Notes under the pieces: generated by a model
What the model saw: only the letters and a program-made list of their open reading frames with translations
Told to the model about the DNA's origin: nothing
Database searches by the model: none
Source: a virus
Length of the DNA: 64,000 bases
Direction: 5' to 3' (one strand)
IMG/VR virus record: IMGVR_UViG_3300046501_000082
Span: 28,875 to 92,874 of that record
Position numbers and translations under genes: made by a program
In this document: positions 8,842 through 16,574 of the stretch, piece by piece
How positions within the stretch are numbered: the stretch's first letter is position 1
Layout: each line of letters opens with the position of its first letter

Positions 8842-9581
8842 TTAGCCTTCTCCTGAGCCAAAACACGCTCTGCAAAGAATACCAACTTCTCAGCATCATA
8901 GATAGAGTTATTACCCTTCTTTTTCTTACCGTTACGATCAGCAGCAATCCGCCACACAGCTTTAAGAAGATTACCTTCAGCAAATGTCAAACCAAGAGAC
9001 TCAATAATGTCATTGGCTTCAGCGTAATAAGGTTGCTCAAGTGTTGTAGGATTGGCTACAAACACTTTGTAATAATCTACAGAGCCACCTGTATGCTCTT
9101 CTTTTCCAGACTTAGGTCCATACGTTAGGAAGGCGTAATCACTAGGGGGTACTTTATCAATCTTATCAGTCAAGTCTTTAAGTTCTTGCATCTTCTCTTT
9201 TGAAGCACTCAACAACTCTAACTCATCTTCATTGAAATACTCTGTATGCCCCAAAGACTCTACAGCATATTCATAATTACTTTGATCATTCTTTACAATA
9301 TAACCAACAAACCCTTCTGGGACTGACGGAGTGTTTTTAGTGGAGATGACGCGATCACCTACTTGGAAGCGTTTAGGTTTATCTTCAACATACAGTGTGA
9401 AGTCTGCAAAACAATTCTGCAAGCCTTTGTGGACATACTTGAGCATAACCTCTTTATCGCGCACGTCAATCCAAACACCTTTAACTTTCAAGTTTTCAAC
9501 TACAGTAAATACTGTACCTACCTCCACATCTATACTGTTAGGGCCAATTGTTACTTTCTGTCCTACTTTAAATTCTTGCAT
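8838..9581 (-). CDS. DUF3310-like C-terminal domain with N-terminal beta-barrel-like repeats
   Basis: 247 aa from the ATG at 9581 (GGAGAGAG upstream). Two similar segments, FKVGQKVTI and FQVGDRVIS, suggest tandem KOW/SH3-like small barrels. The last 90 residues contain ANDIIESLGLTFAEGNLLKAVWR and YDAEKLVFFAERVL, which match the pattern of DUF3310, a phage domain often called SaV-like or nucleotide-kinase-like. No catalytic residues can be assigned. The fusion of these two parts is inferred. Confidence 0.55.
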   Translation of the reverse strand: MQEFKVGQKVTIGPNSIDVEVGTVFTVVENLKVKGVWIDVRDKEVMLKYVHKGLQNCFADFTLYVEDKPKRFQVGDRVISTKNTPSVPEGFVGYIVKNDQSNYEYAVESLGHTEYFNEDELELLSASKEKMQELKDLTDKIDKVPPSDYAFLTYGPKSGKEEHTGGSVDYYKVFVANPTTLEQPYYAEANDIIESLGLTFAEGNLLKAVWRIAADRNGKKKKGNNSIYDAEKLVFFAERVLAQEKAK

Positions 9582-9638
9582 AACTCTCTCCAATACTATT
9601 TGCACAACCCTGTGCGTTAATGTCCTATGCAGCTTACA

Positions 9639-10547
9639 TCAAACGATGTTACGAAGCAAGCTTTCTTTTTTCTCTTTACTCAAAAGATTCTTATGGCCTC
9701 GACGGTATTGACCAGTCTTCAAGTTCCTATATTTATCATACTTCCCGAGGTTACTGTAAATGAACCCCTCTTTCACCCAACCACTCATATCTGTAATTTC
9801 ATCTTCATACACTTCAAATACAGGAAGTGTTGTAGACCAAGGGGCTACTAGTTCGTACAACTCTTGAAGAGACACAACATCAATAATATTGTAGTCACGC
9901 ATTTCGCGGATAGCTTCAGGATTACCTTGACAGAAGGCTTTCCAAAGCAAAAACCCAGCAAACTTACCGTGACCTGACTTCTCAGTCTTACAAAGTTTTC
10001 GTGTTAGTGCAATCAATTTATTACTAGAGAAACCAAACTCTTTCTTGCAGATTTCCAATGTATCGAGCACACGCACAGGACTGTGAGGTGGCAAACCATA
10101 AGTAATCATGAAAGATCGAATCTTTTTCATATCGAATCGACGGCCATTGTGAGCAATGATGAAATGTGCTTCGTCTAGTAGCTCATGTAGCTTCTGCAAC
10201 AATTCAAGCTCTGTATACTCACTCACGTCAAAATACATAACTTCGTCATCTTCAATCCATTTAGCTGCAAAAGAAAGAAGTGAGATATCCTCTTCAATCT
10301 GATCAACTGAGAAGTTCTGATTAAACAAACCAAAACCTTGAAGTGTCATGTACTTTGTTTCAATGTCCAGCACTAACACTCGTGGACCTTTCTTAGTAGC
10401 TTTCACCTGTTGTTTAGCATCAAATATAAACTTAAAGAAATCATTAACCTGACTCTTACTTTTACCGATGATATTAGCAATAGCTCGGCCGCTAAAACCT
10501 TTATCACGCAAGCTCAATGCTTCATTGTGCCACTCTTTACTGATCAA
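9639..10547 (-). CDS. DnaQ-like 3'-5' exonuclease with N-terminal HTH
   Basis: 302 aa, TTG start after AAGGAG. Residues 1-35 look like a resolvase-type helix-turn-helix (DKGFSGRAIANIIGKSKSQV). The exonuclease motifs follow: LVLDIET (Exo I, DxE), IIAHNGRRFD (Exo II) and YNIIDVVSL (Exo III). This DEDD-type RNase H fold nuclease is separate from the polymerase's own exonuclease domain, so it may serve recombination or repair. DNA binding by the HTH is inferred. Confidence 0.8.
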   Translation of the reverse strand: MISKEWHNEALSLRDKGFSGRAIANIIGKSKSQVNDFFKFIFDAKQQVKATKKGPRVLVLDIETKYMTLQGFGLFNQNFSVDQIEEDISLLSFAAKWIEDDEVMYFDVSEYTELELLQKLHELLDEAHFIIAHNGRRFDMKKIRSFMITYGLPPHSPVRVLDTLEICKKEFGFSSNKLIALTRKLCKTEKSGHGKFAGFLLWKAFCQGNPEAIREMRDYNIIDVVSLQELYELVAPWSTTLPVFEVYEDEITDMSGWVKEGFIYSNLGKYDKYRNLKTGQYRRGHKNLLSKEKKESLLRNIV

Positions 10548-10558
10548 AATACTTCTCC

Positions 10559-10915
10559 TTAAATTAGTTTTTGCAAAGTTGTAATCAAATTCACAATGTC
10601 TTCTTTTTCGTAAACTGCAAATCTGATTGGGTCTTCAGTATTTGGATAATCTGCATACCGCCCAGTGAACTCAAAGTCCATACGGAAGCTCTTGTTTGAA
10701 TCCTTTTCGGCTACATCAAGTTTGTCACAGAAATCCTCATAAGAGCCCATTTCCAACGCCATCGGCTCAACTGCGGACTCTATCCAGTCTATATAATCTT
10801 TACCACAGTTACACCACTTGATCAGAAAATTTGAGCTATCAAAAGAATCCCTCCGGTATTCGGTGTAAAGAATACCCTCAAGGGTCATAAATTCTTTAAG
10901 CCCCACAATACGCAT
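10559..10915 (-). CDS. Hypothetical protein
   Basis: 118 aa, acidic, with CNCGKDYIDW in the N-terminal third and a hydrophobic C-terminus. Between the exonuclease and a 74-aa gene in the replication operon. Not recognised. Confidence 0.65.
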   Translation of the reverse strand: MRIVGLKEFMTLEGILYTEYRRDSFDSSNFLIKWCNCGKDYIDWIESAVEPMALEMGSYEDFCDKLDVAEKDSNKSFRMDFEFTGRYADYPNTEDPIRFAVYEKEDIVNLITTLQKLI

Positions 10916-10918
10916 TAA

Positions 10919-11143
10919 TTATTCCCCTTTCTTAAGTTGTAGACAAAGCTCATATAATTCGTTGTTCATAGCAATCACAATATCCAATGTCTCTTGCTTT
11001 TCATACGGCGAGAGAGTTGCAAAGGTACTTGATATAACTTCATTCCTCTCCTTCCAGTATTCAAGCTGAACATTTACTGGCACTACATCAATCGCTTCAA
11101 TTTCCTTCACAATATCTCTAGGTTTAAACTCTAAGATTGTCAT
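10919..11143 (-). CDS. Small helical hypothetical protein
   Basis: 74 aa, starting MTILEFKPRDIVKEI after GAGGTC. Mostly helical, Glu- and Leu-rich. Not recognised. Confidence 0.65.
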   Translation of the reverse strand: MTILEFKPRDIVKEIEAIDVVPVNVQLEYWKERNEVISSTFATLSPYEKQETLDIVIAMNNELYELCLQLKKGE

Positions 11144-11153
11144 AGCTTGACCT

Positions 11154-11246
11154 CTAGGCCATACTCCCTAAGATTTGATTACAGAACACATAATAGTAGG
11201 TAGAGAACTCAACAATAAGTTGCCACATCAAATAATCACGTTTCAT
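11154..11246 (-). CDS. 30-residue hydrophobic peptide
   Basis: Short frame starting MKRDYLMWQLIVEF after GAGGAATTTAA and ending just before the ribosome site of the next gene. Hydrophobic centre (YYYVFC). May be a real membrane peptide or a leader. Confidence 0.4.
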   Translation of the reverse strand: MKRDYLMWQLIVEFSTYYYVFCNQILGSMA

Positions 11247-11294
11247 TTAAATTCCTCATCAAATTTTTCATTGTCTGAACTAGCTTCGTTATAT

Positions 11295-11498
11295 TTATTG
11301 ACCAATACGCTTCAGATAATCCGTATAGGATTCGTTAGGCCATTGTGGTGGACGATCATTGAACTGATCTACATCTGATTGCTTCCAGTTCAAAGGATTG
11401 TAAACCTTGATTTGACTAACTTCAGCACGTAATTCTTTTAGTTCTCTGTCAAGCACATCTAGCTTCTTGTAAAGCTGAATGAAATCATAATCACTCAT
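11295..11498 (-). CDS. Small coiled-coil protein
   Basis: 67 aa. Residues 5-30 (FIQLYKKLDVLDRELKELRAEV) form a clear heptad helix. Overlaps the HNH gene by 8 bases. Function unknown. Confidence 0.6.
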   Translation of the reverse strand: MSDYDFIQLYKKLDVLDRELKELRAEVSQIKVYNPLNWKQSDVDQFNDRPPQWPNESYTDYLKRIGQ

Positions 11499-12090
11499 TG
11501 TGTTCTTTCCTCAATTCTTCAATGATTTGTTCACGTCTAAGCTTGGCATTACTTTTTGGTGTGATTCCACGTTCAGAAAGCCATGACTTATCCTTTTTCT
11601 GCTTGATAATGTCAATGCATTCTTTTTGACAAAGCGCCTCATTCCAACTTACTCCGTGACGTTCCATGTAGGTCTTTACTTCGTGGCAGCCCTTATGATT
11701 TTTCTTAGGGTCATCAATACAAAGTATCTGTAAATCATCATAACCAACGTCAAGACGACTGAAAATGTACTTACTAAAGTCTTCCCTAGTCTTACACTCA
11801 AACTCGCCAATGCGATGATCAACGTTAACACAATCAAGTTTGAACATCTTATGACAAATATTACACTCAAGCAACCACTTTGTTCGTGTTGACTCATCCA
11901 TGTCTGGGATGATCCTATCCTCAAGAAACACAAGTTTATGCGCTGCTGTCATCCAAGCTGAATCGATTGCTTTACGAATAATGCGTACAAGCTCAGTTTC
12001 TTTTAGGTGCCCATCTTCAGTAACTTTTTTAGCAAGAACATCCCTATTCTTTTTACGTTTATCTAAGTCAGCCTGAGAGGGAACTGTCAT
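11491..12090 (-). CDS. HNH nuclease
   Basis: 199 aa. ECNICHKMF (CxxC), VNVDHRIGE (the DH of HNH), LQILC and HKGCHEVKT give the C-x2-C...DH...LC...CH arrangement of a zinc-bound HNH fold. It sits between small replication genes and next to the 5'-3' exonuclease. It could be a resident recombination or packaging nuclease or a homing enzyme. The absence of an N-terminal DNA-binding repeat favours the former (inference). Confidence 0.75.
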   Translation of the reverse strand: MTVPSQADLDKRKKNRDVLAKKVTEDGHLKETELVRIIRKAIDSAWMTAAHKLVFLEDRIIPDMDESTRTKWLLECNICHKMFKLDCVNVDHRIGEFECKTREDFSKYIFSRLDVGYDDLQILCIDDPKKNHKGCHEVKTYMERHGVSWNEALCQKECIDIIKQKKDKSWLSERGITPKSNAKLRREQIIEELRKEHNE

Positions 12091-12431
12091 TCCACAAACT
12101 CAGTCTTGAATGCTGCATAACGTTGTTTAGTAACGATGTGCTCAGGAATAATAACCTCTGGTACTACTTCATCATAATCCTCAACTTTAAAGTATTCAGG
12201 TGAGCTATCCCACTCAGTTCCCCAAGAATCATCCCAAGTACCGTTACGACTAACCAAAACATTCAAGAAGTCACTTGCATCCAAATCATCTTCAGCAAGA
12301 GAGTCTACATCTTCTTGACGGATAGTGTGTGAAGTTGTGATGTAGAATGAAGAGTATTTACGAAACTCTTTCTCAGACTCACCTACTTCAGAAATGTATT
12401 CCCACAGTTGCTCTTCTGTAATCTTTTTCAT
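12087..12431 (-). CDS. Hypothetical acidic protein
   Basis: 114 aa, rich in Asp, Glu and Trp (WDDSWGTEWDSSPEYF). Overlaps both neighbours by 4 bases. Acidic proteins of this kind in phages sometimes mimic DNA, but nothing here proves that. Confidence 0.65.
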   Translation of the reverse strand: MKKITEEQLWEYISEVGESEKEFRKYSSFYITTSHTIRQEDVDSLAEDDLDASDFLNVLVSRNGTWDDSWGTEWDSSPEYFKVEDYDEVVPEVIIPEHIVTKQRYAAFKTEFVE

Positions 12432-13351
12432 TTTAGATTCTCCACATAATCATTAAAGTTAAATACTTCACCTTCTTTACGACGCAAGTATAGGAAGAAA
12501 GCATTGTCTGCAAGGCGTTGTTGGTAGTCATCAGGCCATGACAAGGAGTAGGCTTCTATCACCCTTTCTACCATCTCTTTTTCCGTTGTACAACCACTTA
12601 GAAGCTTACTTGCAGCAACTGGCCCTGCACCATTTGTCTTGATCCCGTACTTATCTTTTGTATCTTGATGAACTACTTCCAAACCCATAATGTTATCTGC
12701 TGTGTCACCACAAATCACCTGAGTCCAGTATTCAGTGTATTGACTCTTAGCATCTTGCCAAAACACACCTTTATCAAGTTTGTTGTAGTTTAGATATTGT
12801 CCTTGTCCGTTTGCAGTGATGTCCTTATCAACGTATGCCACAACAAGGTTATCAGACGTGCCCTCACGAAGTGCGTTCCAAGCCCTAATGTTTACAAGGT
12901 CATCCGTCTCTTCACCTCGGCTGACAATACACTTTTCTTTGTACTTACGTTCCATGTATTCAAAACACTCGGCAAACAATAATGGTTTGGGTACACGCTG
13001 TGCTTTGTACTGGACAAACTGTGACTCATAAAACTTACGAAAATTCCCTTCACCTTGAATGCACACACGGTAATCATCACAACCGCTTGCCTCTACAATC
13101 GCTTCAATCTTTTGCTTGATTGTTTGAAATGCAAATTTAGGTTCACCACTCACTTCACTGATTGTTTCAAAGCTATAGTCTTTCTTGTCACGATTATTTT
13201 CTTTAGCCCAATCATTGAAAGCAGTCTTGGATTCAAACAGCTTCTTTCTGTCTTGGGCAATATTAGTGACAAGACATTTATTAGTTTGTTGCATTGACGC
13301 TGAAGCATACAGGATCGTGTCAGCATCAACTAACAGTAACTTACTCGTCAT
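12428..13351 (-). CDS. 5'-3' exonuclease (T7 gp6/FEN type)
   Basis: 307 aa from the ATG at 13351 (overlapping the previous stop, with GGAGGAAG upstream); a longer frame is not needed. PIN/FEN motifs in order: LLLVDADTILYAS, SRGEETDDLVN, AYVDKDI and CGDTADNIMG, giving the acidic metal site. A helix-hairpin-helix-like part follows (GAGPVAASKLL). Length equals T7 gp6 (about 300). It would remove RNA primers and degrade host DNA. Part of the T7-like replication module. Confidence 0.88.
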   Translation of the reverse strand: MTSKLLLVDADTILYASASMQQTNKCLVTNIAQDRKKLFESKTAFNDWAKENNRDKKDYSFETISEVSGEPKFAFQTIKQKIEAIVEASGCDDYRVCIQGEGNFRKFYESQFVQYKAQRVPKPLLFAECFEYMERKYKEKCIVSRGEETDDLVNIRAWNALREGTSDNLVVAYVDKDITANGQGQYLNYNKLDKGVFWQDAKSQYTEYWTQVICGDTADNIMGLEVVHQDTKDKYGIKTNGAGPVAASKLLSGCTTEKEMVERVIEAYSLSWPDDYQQRLADNAFFLYLRRKEGEVFNFNDYVENLK

Positions 13352-13553
13352 CTTCCTCCTCCCAAAGATCAAAGATGTCTTTAATTTGAGGATCATCATA
13401 ATAATCTGATTCGCAAAGATTATCCCAGTCTTGACATTCAAGAGCTTCATTGACATCTACAAGAATAGTCTTGAATTGTTTATCGCTTACTTTAGCTTCA
13501 CGAAGTGCTTCAACTAGTGTGTTAAAGATTTGTGTACCACCGCCCCATCCCAT
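13341..13553 (-). CDS. Small acidic protein
   Basis: 70 aa from the ATG at 13553, chosen for GGAGG 5 bases upstream. Begins MGWGGGTQIFN and ends LWEEEDDE. Overlaps the exonuclease start. Unknown. Confidence 0.65.
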   Translation of the reverse strand: MGWGGGTQIFNTLVEALREAKVSDKQFKTILVDVNEALECQDWDNLCESDYYDDPQIKDIFDLWEEEDDE

Positions 13554-13601
13554 ATAAACCTCCAGATATAAATAAGGGGGCTTTGCAGCCACAAATGTTA
13601 C

Positions 13602-13850
13602 TTAGCTATACGCTTCCTGAATCTGTTGAAGCTTATTTAACTCTTCAACTTTCTCTGCAAGGTTGTCTTGCTTCGCCTTAGCAGCTGCTGCTTTGATAAT
13701 GTCTGCAACTTCTTTCTTATTGAATCCGTCTGAGCAGTATTCTTCGTGGTAACTAAACTCAGTTTTAAGTTCACCCAAGTCTTCTTTGAGAACCAAAATT
13801 TCTTGGTTCAGTTGATAAGCTCGGTTAAACAGGTTCTGACGTTCTTTCAT
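13602..13850 (-). CDS. Coiled-coil protein, possibly DNA-associated
   Basis: 82 aa, almost all helix: LNQEILVLKEDLGELKTEF, then GFNKKEVADIIKAAAAKAKQ. This layout recalls GapR/DUF2312-type small DNA-binding proteins, but the match is only by pattern. Overlaps the HNH gene by 4 bases. Confidence 0.6.
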   Translation of the reverse strand: MKERQNLFNRAYQLNQEILVLKEDLGELKTEFSYHEEYCSDGFNKKEVADIIKAAAAKAKQDNLAEKVEELNKLQQIQEAYS

Positions 13851-14380
13851 GATATATTCTCCATTTCTTTTAATTTGTCGGGATCACGTCCCAGTTCATT
13901 TAAGCGTTTGTGTTCTTTACCGTGACAGCTTGTACAAAGCCAAATAACATCAAGCCAGTGTTCAGGTAAATAAGACCAATGGTGTCCTTGGATTTTCTTT
14001 TCAGAAGTTCCGCAGTGCTCACAAGCTTCAGGTCTTATTAATGTACCGTTCCTTCTGGCAACCGTCATTGCGTCCCTTGCTTTATACTTTTGAGGGTTAT
14101 TCTTCCTATCTTCTTTGGAATAATCAGACCTCTTCTTTCTAAACTCCGGGTCAGAGGAATACTTTTGATTCCGTTGCTCAATAGTTCTCTTTCTTCTGTC
14201 TACTTCGTTGGGTCTGTTTCTATCGTAATTATTATAATGCTCTTTCTTATCTTTTCGGTTCTGTTTAACATCAATCTTGGTGCATTCTTTACATCTGTTT
14301 GAGTAGCCACCAAGATTTACCGGATGTTTATAGAATTCCGTAACCTCTTTTTCAACACCACATCTATAACATTTCTTCAT
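13847..14380 (-). CDS. HNH homing endonuclease
   Basis: 177 aa from the ATG at 14380. An N-terminal zinc knuckle (CYRCGVEKEVTEF...CKEC), a basic linker full of Lys/Arg/Asn, and a C-terminal CEHCGTSEKKIQGHHWSYLP...WLCTSCHGKEH give the phage HNH domain (CxxC...HH...CxxCH). Free-standing. It lies directly after the SSB gene, whose reading frame runs on past the expected end, so it is probably an insertion. Would cut intron- or endonuclease-less alleles (family knowledge). Confidence 0.85.
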   Translation of the reverse strand: MKKCYRCGVEKEVTEFYKHPVNLGGYSNRCKECTKIDVKQNRKDKKEHYNNYDRNRPNEVDRRKRTIEQRNQKYSSDPEFRKKRSDYSKEDRKNNPQKYKARDAMTVARRNGTLIRPEACEHCGTSEKKIQGHHWSYLPEHWLDVIWLCTSCHGKEHKRLNELGRDPDKLKEMENIS

Positions 14381-14421
14381 CACAACCAACCTTTAAAATG
14401 GACTTCCTTGTCCAATACATC

Positions 14422-15147
14422 TTAGATGATCATGAGCAACCGATCACTGATGCGCATAAAGGGCAAATCTTGTTCAAAAGAATTGTCATCAGCCACAGGA
14501 GCAGCTTTAGTCTTTGGTGCGGGCACTTCCTCTTCCACTGGCTTAGTCTCAGCCTTTTTAACTTTGTAGCTGCCCATAACGTCGTCAACAACTTCATCGG
14601 ATGAACCTTTCGATTCATATGGTACGTGTTCAATCACTTGAACAGTATCCAGAGTTACGGTGAGCTGACCTTCTACGTTTTTATATCCGAACAACTTAAG
14701 TGTACACACACTGCCGTTGCCGATGTTGTCTGTAAAAGCATTACCGTCTTTATCGATGACATTGACAGCCATTTTATTGCCCTTCTTACTAAACTCAGGC
14801 TTAGCAATGTTGAAACCCCACAAACCATCTACCAGATCATAATTACCTTTACCTTCTTCTACTTGCGAAGACAATGGAAATTTAATTTTCCGAGGAGGCT
14901 TAGATGTTTTCGTGATACCTACTTGGGAAAATGATTTGTTAACCATCACTTCATCAAGCAAGCGATCCTTAGCTTCTTCATCCACGAACACTGTAGCACT
15001 GAACTCTTTGTCCACGCTTTGATACTTCAGCTTTGGCTCATGTACGGCTGCGTAGAACACTACAGCATTCTTAATGTAAACGTTTGCTGTCTCCAAAGTG
15101 CCAGATTTAGGCAGGTCACGTACAATCACTTCTGTTTTGCTAGCCAT
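14422..15147 (-). CDS. Single-stranded DNA-binding protein (T7 gp2.5-like)
   Basis: 241 aa. The first 170 residues look like an OB-fold (VFYAAVHEPKLKYQSVDKEF, FSATVFVDEE, WGFNIAKPEFSKKG, LDTVQVIEHVPY). A Glu/Pro/Ala linker follows. The acidic tail ADDNSFEQDLPF is the typical SSB C-tip that contacts polymerase and helicase. Unusually, 11 more residues (MRISDRLLMII) follow the tip before the stop at 14422. Coats ssDNA in replication. Assignment is by architecture and neighbourhood. Confidence 0.75.
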   Translation of the reverse strand: MASKTEVIVRDLPKSGTLETANVYIKNAVVFYAAVHEPKLKYQSVDKEFSATVFVDEEAKDRLLDEVMVNKSFSQVGITKTSKPPRKIKFPLSSQVEEGKGNYDLVDGLWGFNIAKPEFSKKGNKMAVNVIDKDGNAFTDNIGNGSVCTLKLFGYKNVEGQLTVTLDTVQVIEHVPYESKGSSDEVVDDVMGSYKVKKAETKPVEEEVPAPKTKAAPVADDNSFEQDLPFMRISDRLLMII

Positions 15148-15234
15148 ATTTAATTTTCTCTATTTGGTGTGTATTAAGTTTTGTTCACATTATTGTGAGA
15201 TATTACCTTGCTATTTGTATCACTACAAATTCTT

Positions 15235-15480
15235 TTAGTGCATTGTTTCTTTCTTCTTAACCCGTGTATTCACAATAGGACTTCCTTCTTCATCACCTTC
15301 CAAATCTTCTGTGCTCGACTGAAAGTCACCATCCCCTGTAAACATCTGTGCAAACTCTGTAGCACTTTCACGCTTATAATCTTCCCAAGCAAAGAAGTCT
15401 GAAGCTGATTCAAAAGAATATTCAGTTTCATAAATCAAGGCTTGAAGAGTTTCTTTAGTTTTAACTTTTACGCCTGCCAT
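15235..15480 (-). CDS. Hypothetical acidic protein
   Basis: 81 aa from the ATG at 15480, immediately after the TAA of the preceding small gene. Starts MAGVKVKTKETLQALI; acidic near the end (STEDLEGDEEG). Unknown. Confidence 0.6.
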   Translation of the reverse strand: MAGVKVKTKETLQALIYETEYSFESASDFFAWEDYKRESATEFAQMFTGDGDFQSSTEDLEGDEEGSPIVNTRVKKKETMH

Positions 15481-15481
15481 A

Positions 15482-15661
15482 TTAGCGTACTTGCCGTTGA
15501 GACTGCAATTGATAGACACTCTGTACAATCTTAGCCTTCGGATAACCTTGACGCTTCACCAATGCAAGTTCATCACGAGCCTCAGAACGTGTCTCAAGAT
15601 CAGTTACAATGGCTTCTTGTGCAGCAATGATGGAATAGGTGTAGATAGTTTTAGTGCCCAT
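15482..15661 (-). CDS. Small hypothetical protein
   Basis: 59 aa, beginning MGTKTIYTYSIIAAQEA with TAGGAGAAAC upstream. Contains SEARDELALVKRQGYPKAKI, a pattern common in small phage proteins. Coupled to the next gene. Confidence 0.65.
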   Translation of the reverse strand: MGTKTIYTYSIIAAQEAIVTDLETRSEARDELALVKRQGYPKAKIVQSVYQLQSQRQVR

Positions 15662-15681
15662 TTTGTTTCTCCTAGATTAAA

Positions 15682-16107
15682 TTATTTGTTTACAGACATT
15701 GCTTTTGGATCAAAGTAACCTACAAACCAAGGATAATAATCATCGTCATTATCTGTACCGATGGATACTACCACTTCATTAGTAGTTGTGTCTACTAGAT
15801 CAAGGATCGAACAAGATTTACTTGTCCAGTCTTCTTCAGGATCACCGCTTCGAGTTCGATAAACTCCCTTAACTTCTACACCACTGAAAGGGTTTTTAAT
15901 TTCCTCCTCATCAATTTTTAGTTCGCCTAAGTAACTCCGATAACCATCACTCGGATCTTCCATGGCTACATATACAACACCATCAAGTTTAAAGCGAATA
16001 CACTGACAAGCTTCAAAGTAATCATCCCACTTTTTAATGCTCCCTGTGTACTCGTCAACACCTTGAAGCTGCATCACTCTGCCATGAAAATACTCCGTAT
16101 CCATCAC
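15682..16107 (-). CDS. Hypothetical protein
   Basis: 141 aa, acidic, predicted mainly beta. Starts in the stop of the upstream gene. No domain recognised. Confidence 0.65.
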   Translation of the reverse strand: MMDTEYFHGRVMQLQGVDEYTGSIKKWDDYFEACQCIRFKLDGVVYVAMEDPSDGYRSYLGELKIDEEEIKNPFSGVEVKGVYRTRSGDPEEDWTSKSCSILDLVDTTTNEVVVSIGTDNDDDYYPWFVGYFDPKAMSVNK

Positions 16108-16487
16108 TTCCCCTCCTGCACTTTATTCAAATATTCCTGAAACAGTTGTGCAGCAACCACTCCATACGAAGGCTCCCTACCATTCAACTTCTCACTAACG
16201 TGACGCATAGCTGTGTCATAAGAAGATTCGAATGAAGAGGGATCATTTGTGTACTGGTCCATCCACATGTTGAAGGCTGCTGCGTAATCAGGTACTTGCT
16301 CGCCTACATCCGTACCGTTCAGTTCATCGATAATTCTTGCAGATGTCTCCACCACATCTTGTGCAGAATTACCATAGACTACCACCTTACTGTGCCATGT
16401 ATTGCTATTTTCCTCTACGAAGTCGACACCAGCCTCAAAAATACCCGATTCGTTTTCTCCGTGAAGATCACCTTGTTTGTACATCAT
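16104..16487 (-). CDS. Hypothetical protein
   Basis: 127 aa from the ATG pair at 16487 (GAGGAGAG upstream). First gene after the promoter at 16540-16568. Not recognised. Confidence 0.65.
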   Translation of the reverse strand: MMYKQGDLHGENESGIFEAGVDFVEENSNTWHSKVVVYGNSAQDVVETSARIIDELNGTDVGEQVPDYAAAFNMWMDQYTNDPSSFESSYDTAMRHVSEKLNGREPSYGVVAAQLFQEYLNKVQEGK

Positions 16488-16539
16488 TTCTCTCCTCTTC
16501 TCATTAGCTAAGAACATTCTGTTCAATTAGCTTGCGGCT

Positions 16540-16568
16540 ATTGTGAAGCAATTTTATGGGGTTGTCAA
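16540..16568 (-). promoter_or_regulatory. Sigma70-like promoter after the polymerase gene
   Basis: On the minus strand TTGACA (16568-16563), 17 bases, CACAAT (16545-16540). Lies between the polymerase stop and the 127-aa gene, so it can drive the SSB/exonuclease part separately. Confidence 0.65.
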
Positions 16569-16574
16569 GGTTTA

